Shown: positions 1-7,088, counted from the first letter of the stretch. The stretch is 11,797 nucleotides of DNA from Pseudomonadota bacterium (GCA_015222595.1 JADFVP010000114.1:1-11797), one strand, 5' to 3'. The notes: generated from the sequence alone by a model not told the origin. Translations and numbers: made by a program.

Positions 1-416
1 ATGGCAAGCCCTATGGTCGCGCCGATCCCGGCGCGTCCTGCTGCCCTCATATCGGCCCGAACGGTCAGCTCGCCTGCGACCGCGCCGACGAAGGGGCCGA
101 CAATAAGGCCCGGAATACCGAAAAAGATTCCGACAATAGAGCCTATTACCGCGCCTATTACCGAGCGGCGCGAGGCCCCGAACTTCTTGGCACCAAAGGC
201 GCCTGCGGCAAAGTCCACAAGGTAGGTCAGCACGGCTATAACGCCGAGAGCCACAAGAGTGCCCGTGGAGACGTACGCAAAGCCTTCGGCCCAGGCAGCG
301 CAAAAGAGGCCGCCAAAGAGTATCGGCGCGCCGGGCAACGCCGGAAGCACGAGCCCCGCCACCCCGGCCACAATCAAAAGCACGGCCATCAACCATAAGA
401 TTATCTCTGCTGCCAT
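1..416 (-). CDS. DUF456 family small membrane protein (C-terminus off the left edge)
   Basis: The reading frame opens at an ATG at 416-414 and stays open to the left edge, giving 138 complete codons without a stop, so the C-terminus is missing. The protein starts MAAEIILWLMAVLLIVAGVA and is almost wholly hydrophobic. It has a first helix at about residues 5-25, a Pro/Gly-rich turn (LPALPGAPILFGG), a second and third hydrophobic segment, then a basic patch (AKKFGASRRS) followed by a Gly-rich stretch (GAVIGSIVGIFFGIPGLIVGPFVGA). This order, especially GPFVGAVAGEL near the end, is the hallmark of the DUF456 family of inner-membrane proteins of about 160 residues. Their function is unknown to me. 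An AAGGA Shine-Dalgarno lies at 426-430, nine nucleotides before the ATG. It is divergent from comEC. Family assignment is by recognition of motif order, not by a search. Confidence 0.82.
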   Translation of the reverse strand, partial: MAAEIILWLMAVLLIVAGVAGLVLPALPGAPILFGGLFCAAWAEGFAYVSTGTLVALGVIAVLTYLVDFAAGAFGAKKFGASRRSVIGAVIGSIVGIFFGIPGLIVGPFVGAVAGELTVRADMRAAGRAGIGATIGLA

Positions 417-484
417 CTAAAATTGTCCTTGTCTGCTGCTTTTCATTTGTTAGAGAAGCTCGGGCTCTGTCTCAATCGAAGTGC

Positions 485-493
485 AGTATAGCA
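485..493 (-). promoter_or_regulatory. Extended -10 promoter for the DUF456 gene
   Basis: Read on the minus strand, this is TGCTATACT, an extended -10 element (TGN followed by TATACT), about 70 nt upstream of the DUF456 ATG at 416. No good -35 hexamer lies 16-18 nt upstream, which is normal for extended -10 promoters. The element sits inside an imperfect inverted repeat (GTGC-N6-GCAC, 481-494), and AGTGCAGT recurs at 480-487 and 506-513, which could be operator half-sites. Prediction only. Confidence 0.4.
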
Positions 494-571
494 CGCCTCC
501 TATGGAGTGCAGTGGAATTTTCGGATCTCTGCACCCTAATTCACTATGAATTCAACGCTGTCTGTACTATT

Positions 572-583
572 ATCAGCGCTGAT
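572..583. promoter_or_regulatory. 12-bp perfect palindrome upstream of comEC
   Basis: ATCAGCGCTGAT is a perfect 12-bp palindrome lying 54 nt upstream of the comEC ATG, just after an AT-rich TACTATTAT stretch (565-573) that could be a weak -10. A perfect palindrome here fits a binding site for a dimeric regulator, but no second copy was seen in the window and chance occurrence is possible. No convincing -35/-10 pair for comEC was found in 417-637. Confidence 0.3.
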
Positions 584-637
584 CGTTTCAACAAGTGAAG
601 GCCTACTAGGGCTGTCTATTCAGGGTGTAAGGGAAAA

Positions 638-3205
638 ATGCGTCCGCTCCTTCCTGTTCTCTTCTCTTTTATTGTCGGCATACTTGCAGGCGAGCGGTTC
701 CCGCACTCTGCTCTGCTTTTTGTCGCGCTCTTTGTTCTCTCCTGCGCGCTGCTTCTATTCATGCACCTGCGCTCCAGTCGCAACAGTGCCGGTTTAAGCC
801 CCTTTTTTAGCTCTTGCGTAACAGCCCTGCCGTTCCTCTTTTTAGGCGCGCTCTTTATTCTGCCTGCTCTAAATCACCAAATAGACTTCGACACAGAGAG
901 GGTGCATATTCTGGAGCACCTGCGACAGAACTCCGCTCCAGGGGGCCGTATGGCCGAGGGTGTAAGGCCGGTCTCGGTCGATTTTGAAGCGGTGGTTGCC
1001 AAAGCTCCGGAGTACAGACAAGGACGCTCTACTGTAGTGGTCGAGGTCGAGAGAATAAACAACGGCGGACAGTGGAGGGACGCTACCGGGCGCGTGCAGC
1101 TCAGTGTTCGGTCCGGGCTTGAAGGTATCGGCCGGGGCGACTCCGTGCGCGTGCTCGGCTCCCTGAAAGAGCCGTACAGTTTCTCCAACCCCGGAGGCTA
1201 CGACTATAAAACCCGGCTTGCGTCGCGCTCTATATACGTTACGGGCTCTGTCTCGCACCCCGGTCTCTTCGTTAAGGTGGCTCCGGGGACGGATAACGGG
1301 CTCGTACAAAACCTGCAAAGAAGCATTGAGTCGGCACGAGAGCGCCTTGTCGCCTTTATCGATGGCCAGCGGTACGACAACCCCGGCATTATGAAGGCCC
1401 TTGCAGTGGGAGACAAGGCCGGGGTCTCGGCAGCCACCAGAGAGGCCTTTGCGGCCACAGGCACTTCGCACCTCCTGGCAATCTCCGGGCTGCATGTCGG
1501 AACCGTGGCCTTCCTCTCATACTTGCTTGTTCTCTTCATACTGAAGCGGTCCGACTCCCTTATGCTCGCGCTCAATGTGAAGAAGGTTGCGGCGGTAGCC
1601 TCAATAGCCCCTGCGCTTCTGTACGCCGGGGTCGCCGGGTTTCCGCACTCTACCATGCGCGCCGTAATCATGCTCTCGGTCTACGTTCTTTGCATCGTTG
1701 TAGGCAGGGGCAAAGAGTACCTGAACGTGCTCGCGCTCGCCGCGCTCGCGATACTGCTCTTAGACCCCTCTGCGCTCTACGAGATTTCATTTCAATTGAG
1801 TTTCGCTGCCGTGGCCGGAATCATACTGATTGCCCCGCCTCTAAAGCGCCTTGCCGACAGGTACTTCGGTGGCGACGAGTCGGCGACCGGAACCGCCCGG
1901 CTCCTTCTCGGCGCGGGCCTGCTAACGCGGTACTCGAGTCGCCTGCGCCGTTGGGCTGTAGCGGCTCTTATTATCTCGGCCTCGGCAACTCTCGGCACGT
2001 TGCCTCTGGTTGCCTTACACTTCAACAGAATTTCGACTGTAACGCTCGGCGCAAACCTGTTGGCAATTCCCGTTACCGGCGTAGCGGTTCCGGTGCTCCT
2101 TGCAGGCTCACTCTTCTCGGCCCTGTCGTCCACGCTCGCAGGTGTTCTCTTCTCTGTTGCTGACGTTCTGCTTTCTCTGCTTTTAGCGGTGGTCTCTCTC
2201 TTTGCGGCTTTCCCCTGGGCCTCGGTTCGCGTCGCTACACCTTGGTGGGGTGCGGTCGTACTCTTTTATCTTCTGATCCTGGCACTTCTCAGCTGGCCTC
2301 GCGCTCGTCTTTATAGAATTGCCGCGCCGGTTATTCTCTGTCTCCTTTGTGCAAGCTCTCTTTATCCGGCGGTGGCCAAAGAGTTCGGCAAAGAGCTTCG
2401 CGTTACGTTCCTCTCCGTCGGGCAGGGCGACAGCGCCCTTATAGAGTTTCCGGGGGGCGCGACCATGCTGGTGGACGGCGGCGGCTTCTACTACACGGAG
2501 TTCGATCCGGGCCGCACTATAGTGGCGCCGCTTCTGTGGCGAAAGAGCATTGAGAGAATAGACTACATGGTTCTTAGCCACGCGCAGCACGACCACTCCG
2601 GCGGGCTTGTGTACATTGCAGAGAACTTCGACGTTGGCCAGTTCTGGTGGAACGGAGTCGGTAAGGCCGAAGAGCTGCTCGACACTCTGCACGCAAAGGG
2701 CGTGGAGGTTAAGGTTGCGGCGTTCGGTCTTGGTACGGCTGGCGGAGGCGACAAGTCTGTTCAGGTAGAAGGCGCAGACGGCGTTACCGTTACCGTGCTC
2801 TCGCCGCTCTTGTCAAATGGCGGCAACGGCCCCAGTCTTAATGACTCGTCATTGGTGCTGCGCGTCGCGTACAAAGACGTCAGTTTTCTCTTTACCGGAG
2901 ACATAGAGGCCGAAGGCGAGAGAGGGCTTGTTGAAAGGGCCGGTATAAAACAAGCGGCCTCTACCGTCTTGAAGGCCCCGCACCACGGTAGCTCGACTTC
3001 CTCAACGCCTGGATTTTTAGCAGCCGTAAAGCCCGACGTTGTGGTGGTCTCCTCAGGCCGGTACAACCCCTTCGGCTTTCCGCACAGAGGCCCTCTGAAT
3101 GAGTACAGAGAGGCGGGCGCGCGGGTCTATAGAACAGACCTCGACGGCGCGGTAGAGGTGAGTACCGACGGCGTCGGGATAAAGGTGCGGACCTATGGAG
3201 AGTAG
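638..3205 (+). CDS. comEC: ComEC/Rec2 DNA-uptake channel protein with C-terminal metallo-beta-lactamase domain
   Basis: ComEC is the inner-membrane channel that takes single-stranded DNA into the cytoplasm during natural transformation. All three family parts are present in 855 residues, a normal full length. (1) An N-terminal membrane region (about 5-80) leads into a soluble OB-like DUF4131 region (about 110-215). (2) The Competence domain follows (about 230-500), with the signature HLLAISGLHVG at residues 278-288 preceded by GDKAGVS, then further membrane helices to about residue 580. (3) A metallo-beta-lactamase-like domain starts at LRVTFLSVGQGDSALIEF (587). It has HAQHDHSGG (648-656), FTGD (752-755) and KAPHHGS (H782, H783), then a C-terminal FPH motif. 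The ATG at 638 is chosen because AAGGG at 629-633 precedes it by four nucleotides and the protein begins directly with a membrane segment. The gene stands alone, with no other competence genes in view. Many non-transformable bacteria keep comEC, so active competence does not follow. No terminator is seen before the next promoter at 3226. Confidence 0.95.
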   Translation: MRPLLPVLFSFIVGILAGERFPHSALLFVALFVLSCALLLFMHLRSSRNSAGLSPFFSSCVTALPFLFLGALFILPALNHQIDFDTERVHILEHLRQNSAPGGRMAEGVRPVSVDFEAVVAKAPEYRQGRSTVVVEVERINNGGQWRDATGRVQLSVRSGLEGIGRGDSVRVLGSLKEPYSFSNPGGYDYKTRLASRSIYVTGSVSHPGLFVKVAPGTDNGLVQNLQRSIESARERLVAFIDGQRYDNPGIMKALAVGDKAGVSAATREAFAATGTSHLLAISGLHVGTVAFLSYLLVLFILKRSDSLMLALNVKKVAAVASIAPALLYAGVAGFPHSTMRAVIMLSVYVLCIVVGRGKEYLNVLALAALAILLLDPSALYEISFQLSFAAVAGIILIAPPLKRLADRYFGGDESATGTARLLLGAGLLTRYSSRLRRWAVAALIISASATLGTLPLVALHFNRISTVTLGANLLAIPVTGVAVPVLLAGSLFSALSSTLAGVLFSVADVLLSLLLAVVSLFAAFPWASVRVATPWWGAVVLFYLLILALLSWPRARLYRIAAPVILCLLCASSLYPAVAKEFGKELRVTFLSVGQGDSALIEFPGGATMLVDGGGFYYTEFDPGRTIVAPLLWRKSIERIDYMVLSHAQHDHSGGLVYIAENFDVGQFWWNGVGKAEELLDTLHAKGVEVKVAAFGLGTAGGGDKSVQVEGADGVTVTVLSPLLSNGGNGPSLNDSSLVLRVAYKDVSFLFTGDIEAEGERGLVERAGIKQAASTVLKAPHHGSSTSSTPGFLAAVKPDVVVVSSGRYNPFGFPHRGPLNEYREAGARVYRTDLDGAVEVSTDGVGIKVRTYGE

Positions 3206-3225
3206 GCCTCGGACCAAGTTGTGGT

Positions 3226-3254
3226 TTGACTACGCTCTTTTGCTGGAGTATACT
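3226..3254 (+). promoter_or_regulatory. Sigma-70 promoter for the DUF4124 gene
   Basis: TTGACT (3226-3231) and TATACT (3249-3254) are separated by exactly 17 nt; each hexamer has one mismatch to TTGACA/TATAAT. Transcription should begin near 3261 and give a leader of about 64 nt before the ATG at 3325. The promoter starts 20 nt after the comEC stop codon, so the downstream gene need not depend on comEC transcription. Confidence 0.75.
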
Positions 3255-3324
3255 TCTCTTAGTCACCAGGTGGAGAGGTAGCCCTCTTTAAAGTGTGTGA
3301 AACAGACCTTTTAGGAGCGATGAT

Positions 3325-3909
3325 ATGCCATTAAGACCGAGACTACTGTTCTTTCCGGTAACCGTGATACTCATCTCTTTTGCGCTGACTCTGCCCGTTG
3401 CATCGGAAGCAGAACTCTATAAGTGGCGCGACGCCGAGGGTACGCTCCATGTTACCGACGACCTCCACAAGGTTCCAAGAGACAAGAGGCGCTCGGTAGA
3501 GACGCTTCCCACCGTATCTCGGCCCGGTGCCGAGAGTAGAGGGGGGACGAGGACAAGCCCAGGTTATTCGGACGACTTTTCTGATGACGGATATGAAGAG
3601 ACTCGCGGCATTGAACTCTACGGCGGCGAGTCGTTCGAGTGGTGGACCGATGAGTTCGAGCGGCTAAACGGCAAGATCGAGTGGCTTGAGCGGAACAACA
3701 AGAATATGGAAGAGTATATAAAGGTCTTTGAGGGCGGCAGACGCTTCGGGCAGGTCTTCGGCGCCGACGAGACCGCGCGTTACAAAGAGAACAAACGCGA
3801 CCTGCCTGAAGACAAGGCTCTTCTTATAGAGGTGAAACAGGAGCTTGAGAAATTAAAGACCGAGGCCACCGGGTACGGTATTCCTGAAGAGATTATCAAT
3901 AGCAAGTAA
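3325..3909 (+). CDS. Secreted DUF4124-domain coiled-coil protein
   Basis: This 194-residue protein has a basic N-terminus (MPLRPR) and a hydrophobic core (about 7-26) ending in VASEA. That is a Sec signal peptide with probable cleavage near residue 29, placing the protein in the periplasm or, if anchored, on the membrane. Immediately after comes LYKWRDAEGTLHVTDDLHKVP (31-51), the short DUF4124 motif (YxWxDxxGxxHxTD) found at the N-terminus of many proteobacterial envelope proteins of unknown function. A Gly/Ser/Asp-rich acidic linker (about 65-95) follows, then a charged helical region (about 107-182, with a heptad-like stretch around LLIEVKQELEKLK) likely to form a coiled coil. An AGGAG at 3313-3317 lies seven nucleotides before the ATG. 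It has its own promoter and terminator and so is monocistronic. No enzymatic motif is visible; a structural or scaffolding envelope role is only a guess. Confidence 0.8.
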   Translation: MPLRPRLLFFPVTVILISFALTLPVASEAELYKWRDAEGTLHVTDDLHKVPRDKRRSVETLPTVSRPGAESRGGTRTSPGYSDDFSDDGYEETRGIELYGGESFEWWTDEFERLNGKIEWLERNNKNMEEYIKVFEGGRRFGQVFGADETARYKENKRDLPEDKALLIEVKQELEKLKTEATGYGIPEEIINSK

Positions 3910-3924
3910 CCGGCCATAGGCCGG
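3910..3924 (+). other. GC-rich hairpin right after the DUF4124 stop codon
   Basis: CCGGCC-ATA-GGCCGG forms a perfect 6-bp stem with a 3-nt loop beginning at the first base after the TAA stop (3907-3909). No U-tract follows, so it is not itself an intrinsic terminator. It may protect the transcript 3' end or help ribosome release ahead of the true terminator 24 nt downstream. Confidence 0.45.
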
Positions 3925-3947
3925 GCAGTACAATTAACAGAACGCAC

Positions 3948-3991
3948 AAAAAAAGCGGCGACCGTCTTTCGGTCTCCGCTTCTGTTTTTTT
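3948..3991. terminator. Bidirectional intrinsic terminator between convergent genes
   Basis: The stem arms AAGCGG-C-GACCG (3953-3964) and CGGTC-T-CCGCTT (3970-3981) pair with a single internal C/T mismatch around a 5-nt loop. The stem is flanked by seven A (3948-3954) on the left and seven T (3985-3991) on the right. It therefore works as a U-tract terminator on both strands, ending the DUF4124 transcript (stop at 3909) and the convergent MBL-hydrolase transcript (stop at 4051). Confidence 0.88.
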
Positions 3992-4050
3992 CGGCCTGTC
4001 TTTGTATTAGTTGCCGCGTATTCGCCATTGCTCTTTTTACAAGCAAAGCC

Positions 4051-4890
4051 CTAGAGTTCTATCTCCATGTCCTGAGCAACAGCGAAGCACTTCATCTTCT
4101 TACCCTTCTTTCTTATGAGTTCTCTCGCCTCCTTTACCATGGCGTCTATCTCTTTGTCGGTCCGCTCCTGGTTGTGGTGGAAGAGCCCCAGAGACTTTAC
4201 CCCGGCGTCGAGCGCAAGAGCGACCGTATCGGTAAAGACCGAGTGGCCCCAGCCCTCTGTATGGCGGTACTCGCTCTTCTTGAACTCGGCGTCGTGAAAG
4301 AGTATGTCGGCCCCGCGCACGAACTCTACGTACTCGGAGTAGGTGACGCCAGTGGGGTGCGTGTGCTTCAGTTCATTGTCGGTCAGAAAGACGAAGGAGC
4401 GGCCACCCTCTTCGAGCCTGTAGCCAACGCCCTCGTTCGTGTGGCTTATCGGTATGGTGTTTATGTTGAATGAGCCGATCGAGTAGTCTTTGTTGCCCAT
4501 GCCGAGAAAGGAGATGTCTGCGCTAATGGCGTCTAGCTCGACGGGAAAGTACGGCGAGGCCATGGTCTTTGAGACGATCCTCTTTAGCGAGGCCTGTGTC
4601 TCTTGCGGGCCGTAGACCTTAATATCGAACTTTGTGCTGTAGATAGGCTTGAAGAACGGAAAGCCGGAGAGGTGGTCCCAGTGGGCGTGCGTCAGGAGCA
4701 GGTGGATCTCTTTTTTGCGCCGTTTCATCAGCTCGGTTCCGAGCCTGCGTATGCCGGTTCCGGCATCGAGTATCAGAGTGTCGCCGCCTTCTCCGACAAC
4801 CTCTATGCAGGCCGTGTCTCCGCCATACTTCAGGTACTCTTTACCTGAAACGGCTATTGAGCCTCTTGAACCCCAGCAGCGTATTAGCAT
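4051..4890 (-). CDS. MBL-fold metallo-hydrolase (phosphodiesterase/PhnP-like)
   Basis: This is a 279-residue soluble protein without a signal peptide. It opens MLIRCWGSRGSIAVSG, followed by KYGGDT (21-26) and LILDAGTG (39-46). It carries the complete two-metal site of the metallo-beta-lactamase fold: HAHWDH at 68-73 (H68, H70, D72, H73), H150, D171 in FLTDNE, D200 in FHDAE, and a C-terminal GLFHHN (H238, H239). The WGH at 214-216 (the last being H216) is typical of the RNase Z/PhnP-like branch, whose members cleave phosphodiester bonds in nucleotides or RNA. From memory the order RCWGxRGSI, GGDT, HxHWDHLSGFPFF matches a group named TaR3-like in domain databases, with no firmly known substrate. 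The ATG at 4890 is preceded by AAGG (4897-4900) six nucleotides away. The gene has its own promoter (4992-5019) and terminator. A role in cyclic-nucleotide or nucleotide turnover is possible but not shown. Confidence 0.85.
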   Translation of the reverse strand: MLIRCWGSRGSIAVSGKEYLKYGGDTACIEVVGEGGDTLILDAGTGIRRLGTELMKRRKKEIHLLLTHAHWDHLSGFPFFKPIYSTKFDIKVYGPQETQASLKRIVSKTMASPYFPVELDAISADISFLGMGNKDYSIGSFNINTIPISHTNEGVGYRLEEGGRSFVFLTDNELKHTHPTGVTYSEYVEFVRGADILFHDAEFKKSEYRHTEGWGHSVFTDTVALALDAGVKSLGLFHHNQERTDKEIDAMVKEARELIRKKGKKMKCFAVAQDMEIEL

Positions 4891-4985
4891 AAAAGACCTT
4901 GAAAAAGTGGACTCTTTCTTGGCGGCCTTGTGCCGCGACCCTGAAAAAAAACAGACGAAACGAGTTGAGAGAGAAAAAAAGAGGT
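4891..4985 (-). other. T-rich leader with a small hairpin upstream of the MBL-hydrolase gene
   Basis: Between the predicted transcription start (about 4985) and the ATG at 4890 the minus-strand leader holds a 7-T run (4973-4979), an 8-T run (4944-4951) and then GCGGC-ACAAG-GCCGC (4922-4936), a 5-bp GC hairpin. The hairpin comes after the U-run, so it cannot be an intrinsic terminator in this direction, and on the plus strand it is followed by A rather than T. It could be a binding site for an RNA chaperone or a translation-control element; it matches no riboswitch class that I recognise. Confidence 0.35.
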
Positions 4986-4991
4986 TAGCGT

Positions 4992-5019
4992 ATTATATCA
5001 GAAGCAAAGAGATAGTCAA
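4992..5019 (-). promoter_or_regulatory. Near-consensus sigma-70 promoter for the MBL-hydrolase gene
   Basis: On the minus strand TTGACT (5019-5014) is followed after 16 nt by a perfect TATAAT (4997-4992). The -35 hexamer begins seven nucleotides past the larC stop codon. The MBL gene is therefore probably transcribed independently of larBC, although no terminator separates them and readthrough is possible. Confidence 0.78.
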
Positions 5020-5025
5020 AGCATA

Positions 5026-6264
5026 TCAGCGCTTGTTGAGCGAGCGCCTTGCCGCTGCCGAGGCTCCGGCCATAACCTCTTTTAGCGCCACGCCTTTGCT
5101 CTTAGCTATAGCGCGGCACTCCTCGTATTCGGGCTCTATGCTTACCATTTTACCATTAAGAGTAGATACCTTTACCGATACGCGCCCGTAGCCGGAACTG
5201 ACCTTTATGGACTTTCGTTCCAGGGCCGCTCGCTCGACCGGTGTTGCTCTGAGCCCTATTGTGGTCGACTCAGTAAAGAGTATTTCCGTCAGCCCGGCCC
5301 GTAACTCTTCTGTGGAGAGCACGCTTATCAAGAGCCCCGGACGAGACTTCTTCATCTGCACGGGCGTGTAGTAGGCGTCGAGCGCACCAGCGTCGAAGAG
5401 GCGCTCCATAAGATACCCTGCGACCTCTGCGGTCATGTCGTCCACGTTGGTCTCCAGCATCCAGAGGTTTTCTATTTTGGGCGAACCCTTAGGCGAATCG
5501 GCCCCTGAAGCGTCGCCATCTTTCGGGGGCAGAGCCGAAAAGCCCGTAACGAGCCGGAGCACGTTGGCCGCCCCTTTAAAATCCTTCTTGCCCGCGCCGT
5601 AGCCGACACTCTCTATAGTCATCGCGGGCATGGCCGAGTAGTCGTCGGTAATCGTCTTTAGTATGGCGGCCCCGGTGGGGGTAGTAAGCTCGAAGGGCGC
5701 ACTCGACGCGGCAACCGGCACGCCACGCAGTATCTCGAGCGTTGCCGGAGTCGGTACCGGCAGTCTGCCGTGCATGGTATTGCTCCACCCTGTGCCGAGC
5801 GGCACGGGCGTGGAGACTACGCGCCGAGGGGCTATTATATGGAAGGCCACCGCCGCGCCGACTATATCTATTATCGAGTCTATTGCGCCGACCTCGTGAA
5901 AGTGGACCTTCTCCGGGGAGATATTGTGGACCTTGCCTTCGCCGACCGCGATAGCCTTAAAGATAGCGATACTCGTGGCTTTTACCTCTTTGCCGAGCTT
6001 GCTGCCGGTTATCATCTTCTTAATATCTTTGAACGTCCTGTGGTGGGTGCTCTCTTGAATGCGTACCTTGAAGGTCACCGCAGAGATGGAGTGGCGCGAG
6101 GCGCGCGCGACCTTGACGTCTATCTCTTTAGGGTCGATAGGCAGTTTTCTTATCTCGCGGATGATCTCGGTCTCTTTAACGCCGAGGTCTATCATCGCGC
6201 CTAAGAACATGTCGCCGCTTATCCCCATCGGGGTATCTATAAATAGCGTTTTTTTATTTTGCAA
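5026..6264 (-). CDS. larC: LarC, nickel-pincer cofactor nickel insertase (CTP-dependent cyclometallase)
   Basis: LarC inserts nickel into pyridinium-3,5-bisthiocarboxylic acid mononucleotide, with CTP hydrolysis, to finish the nickel-pincer nucleotide cofactor used by lactate racemase LarA and related enzymes. The 412-residue protein shows the family N-terminal motif D-x-x-x-GISGDMFLGAMIDLG (10-28), HFHEVGAIDSIIDIVG (121-136), HGRLPVPTPATLEIL (165-179), TTPTGAAIL (194-202), and in the C-terminal half ETNVDDMTAE (271-280). Both halves are fused in one frame; Lactobacillus plantarum makes them from larC1 and larC2 by frameshifting. A Pro/Asp/Ser-rich linker at about 246-263 lies near that junction. 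The start is a TTG at 6264-6262: no ATG lies in this frame between the larB stop and the conserved motif, and the next in-frame ATG is already inside it. A weak GAGAG precedes the TTG. larB ends 12 nt upstream in the same reading frame, which favours translational coupling. Identity is confident, the exact start less so. Confidence 0.93.
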   Translation of the reverse strand: MQNKKTLFIDTPMGISGDMFLGAMIDLGVKETEIIREIRKLPIDPKEIDVKVARASRHSISAVTFKVRIQESTHHRTFKDIKKMITGSKLGKEVKATSIAIFKAIAVGEGKVHNISPEKVHFHEVGAIDSIIDIVGAAVAFHIIAPRRVVSTPVPLGTGWSNTMHGRLPVPTPATLEILRGVPVAASSAPFELTTPTGAAILKTITDDYSAMPAMTIESVGYGAGKKDFKGAANVLRLVTGFSALPPKDGDASGADSPKGSPKIENLWMLETNVDDMTAEVAGYLMERLFDAGALDAYYTPVQMKKSRPGLLISVLSTEELRAGLTEILFTESTTIGLRATPVERAALERKSIKVSSGYGRVSVKVSTLNGKMVSIEPEYEECRAIAKSKGVALKEVMAGASAAARRSLNKR

Positions 6265-6276
6265 GGTACTCTCGCT

Positions 6277-7026
6277 CTACTTCTTATTTATCAGGCTCGC
6301 GACATAAGCCGCACCGAAGCCGTTGTCGATATTGACTACGCTGACTCCCGAAGCGCAAGAGTTGAGCATTGCGAGCATCGTAGTCAGCCCGCCGAGGTTG
6401 GCCCCGTACCCGACGCTAGTCGGCACCGCGACCACAGGACGCGCTACAAGCCCGGCTACGACGCTAGGCAGCGCGCCTTCCATCCCGGCGACCACCACCA
6501 AAACGTTGGCCTCTGTCAGACTCTTGTGCTTTGAGAGCAGCCTGTGGAGCCCGGCCACTCCTACGTCGAAGAGCCGTTCCACCTTATTGCCCATGCACTC
6601 GGCCGTTACTGCGGCCTCTTCGGCAACAGGAATGTCGGAGGTTCCGGCGCTTACTATCAGCACCGTGCCGCGCCCGTTTATTTTTATCGGGTGCGACTTT
6701 ATGAAAAGGGTTCGGGCCGTGGCGTTGTACTTCGCCTTCGGAAATTTTCTTTTGAGCTGCTTTGCTTTTGTAGCGTCAAGGCGGGTTACCAGCTCGTTCT
6801 CCTTGCGCTTTACCATGCCGGATACAATGCCCGTAATCTGCGCTACGGTCTTGCCCTCGCCGTAGATAACCTCCGGGTGGCCCTGCCTTAGCGCCCTGTG
6901 CGTGTCTACCGTTGCGTACTCAAGCTCTTCGTACGGCAGGCTCTTAAGCTTTTTTAACGCGCTCTCCACCCCGGTTCTGCCCGAGGCGACGGAGGCGAGC
7001 AGGCTCTTTATGCTCTCTTCGTTCAT
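6277..7026 (-). CDS. larB: LarB, nickel-pincer cofactor biosynthesis carboxylase/hydrolase
   Basis: LarB carboxylates the pyridinium ring of nicotinic acid adenine dinucleotide and hydrolyses the phosphoanhydride, releasing AMP and pyridinium-3,5-biscarboxylic acid mononucleotide for LarE and then LarC. The 249-residue protein has the LarB N-terminal motif RQGHPEVIYGEGKT (47-60). A PurE-like (AIR carboxylase) domain follows: SAGTSDIPVAEEA (126-138), DVGVAGLHRLL (154-164), VVVAGMEGALPSVVAGL (177-193) and VPTSVGYGANLGGLTTML (201-218). C224 in LNSCASG is the likely counterpart of the cysteine reported to attack the pyridinium ring in the L. plantarum enzyme. The ATG at 7026 has only a weak purine-rich GAAGAGAAG upstream. 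It is followed by larC; larE and larA are not in the window. No strong promoter was found in the 117 nt between cheA and larB; only a lone GATAAT (7048-7053) without a partner -35. Confidence 0.93.
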   Translation of the reverse strand: MNEESIKSLLASVASGRTGVESALKKLKSLPYEELEYATVDTHRALRQGHPEVIYGEGKTVAQITGIVSGMVKRKENELVTRLDATKAKQLKRKFPKAKYNATARTLFIKSHPIKINGRGTVLIVSAGTSDIPVAEEAAVTAECMGNKVERLFDVGVAGLHRLLSKHKSLTEANVLVVVAGMEGALPSVVAGLVARPVVAVPTSVGYGANLGGLTTMLAMLNSCASGVSVVNIDNGFGAAYVASLINKK

Positions 7027-7088
7027 CTTTTTATCTGCTTCTCTTCTATTATCTGTTTTGAAGGCCTGTTAAGCGTATTGATGGTCTG

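Noticed and set aside
125..215. Sigma-54-like TTGGCAC with GG-N10-GC around 186-202, and TTGGCAC at 9348-9354
   Set aside because: The first lies inside the DUF456 coding region on the opposite strand with a poor -12 box; the second lacks the GC at -12 and points against the chemotaxis genes.
1..225. Plus-strand open frame of 74 codons at the left edge
   Set aside because: It is the antisense of the DUF456 gene; its Pro/Ala/Thr/Ile-rich translation is the typical shadow of a hydrophobic, Gly-rich membrane protein.
546..797. Plus-strand 83-codon frame overlapping the comEC start
   Set aside because: It overlaps the comEC N-terminus in another frame, has no family resemblance, and its ATG lacks a ribosome site; comEC has the better start signal and full homology pattern.
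869..1671. Long minus-strand frames (up to 208 codons) inside comEC
   Set aside because: They lie antisense to conserved comEC domains, overlap one another in different frames and show no domain motifs.
4922..4954. Hairpin next to an A/T run as a terminator for larC
   Set aside because: On the minus strand the T-run precedes the hairpin rather than following it, so the geometry is wrong for an intrinsic terminator in either direction.
6323..6865. 180-codon plus-strand frame opposite larB
   Set aside because: Antisense shadow of the conserved LarB core; no start signals and no recognisable motif.
7048..7053. GATAAT -10-like hexamer before larB
   Set aside because: No acceptable -35 lies 15-19 nt upstream and it has no TGN extension, so I do not call a promoter.
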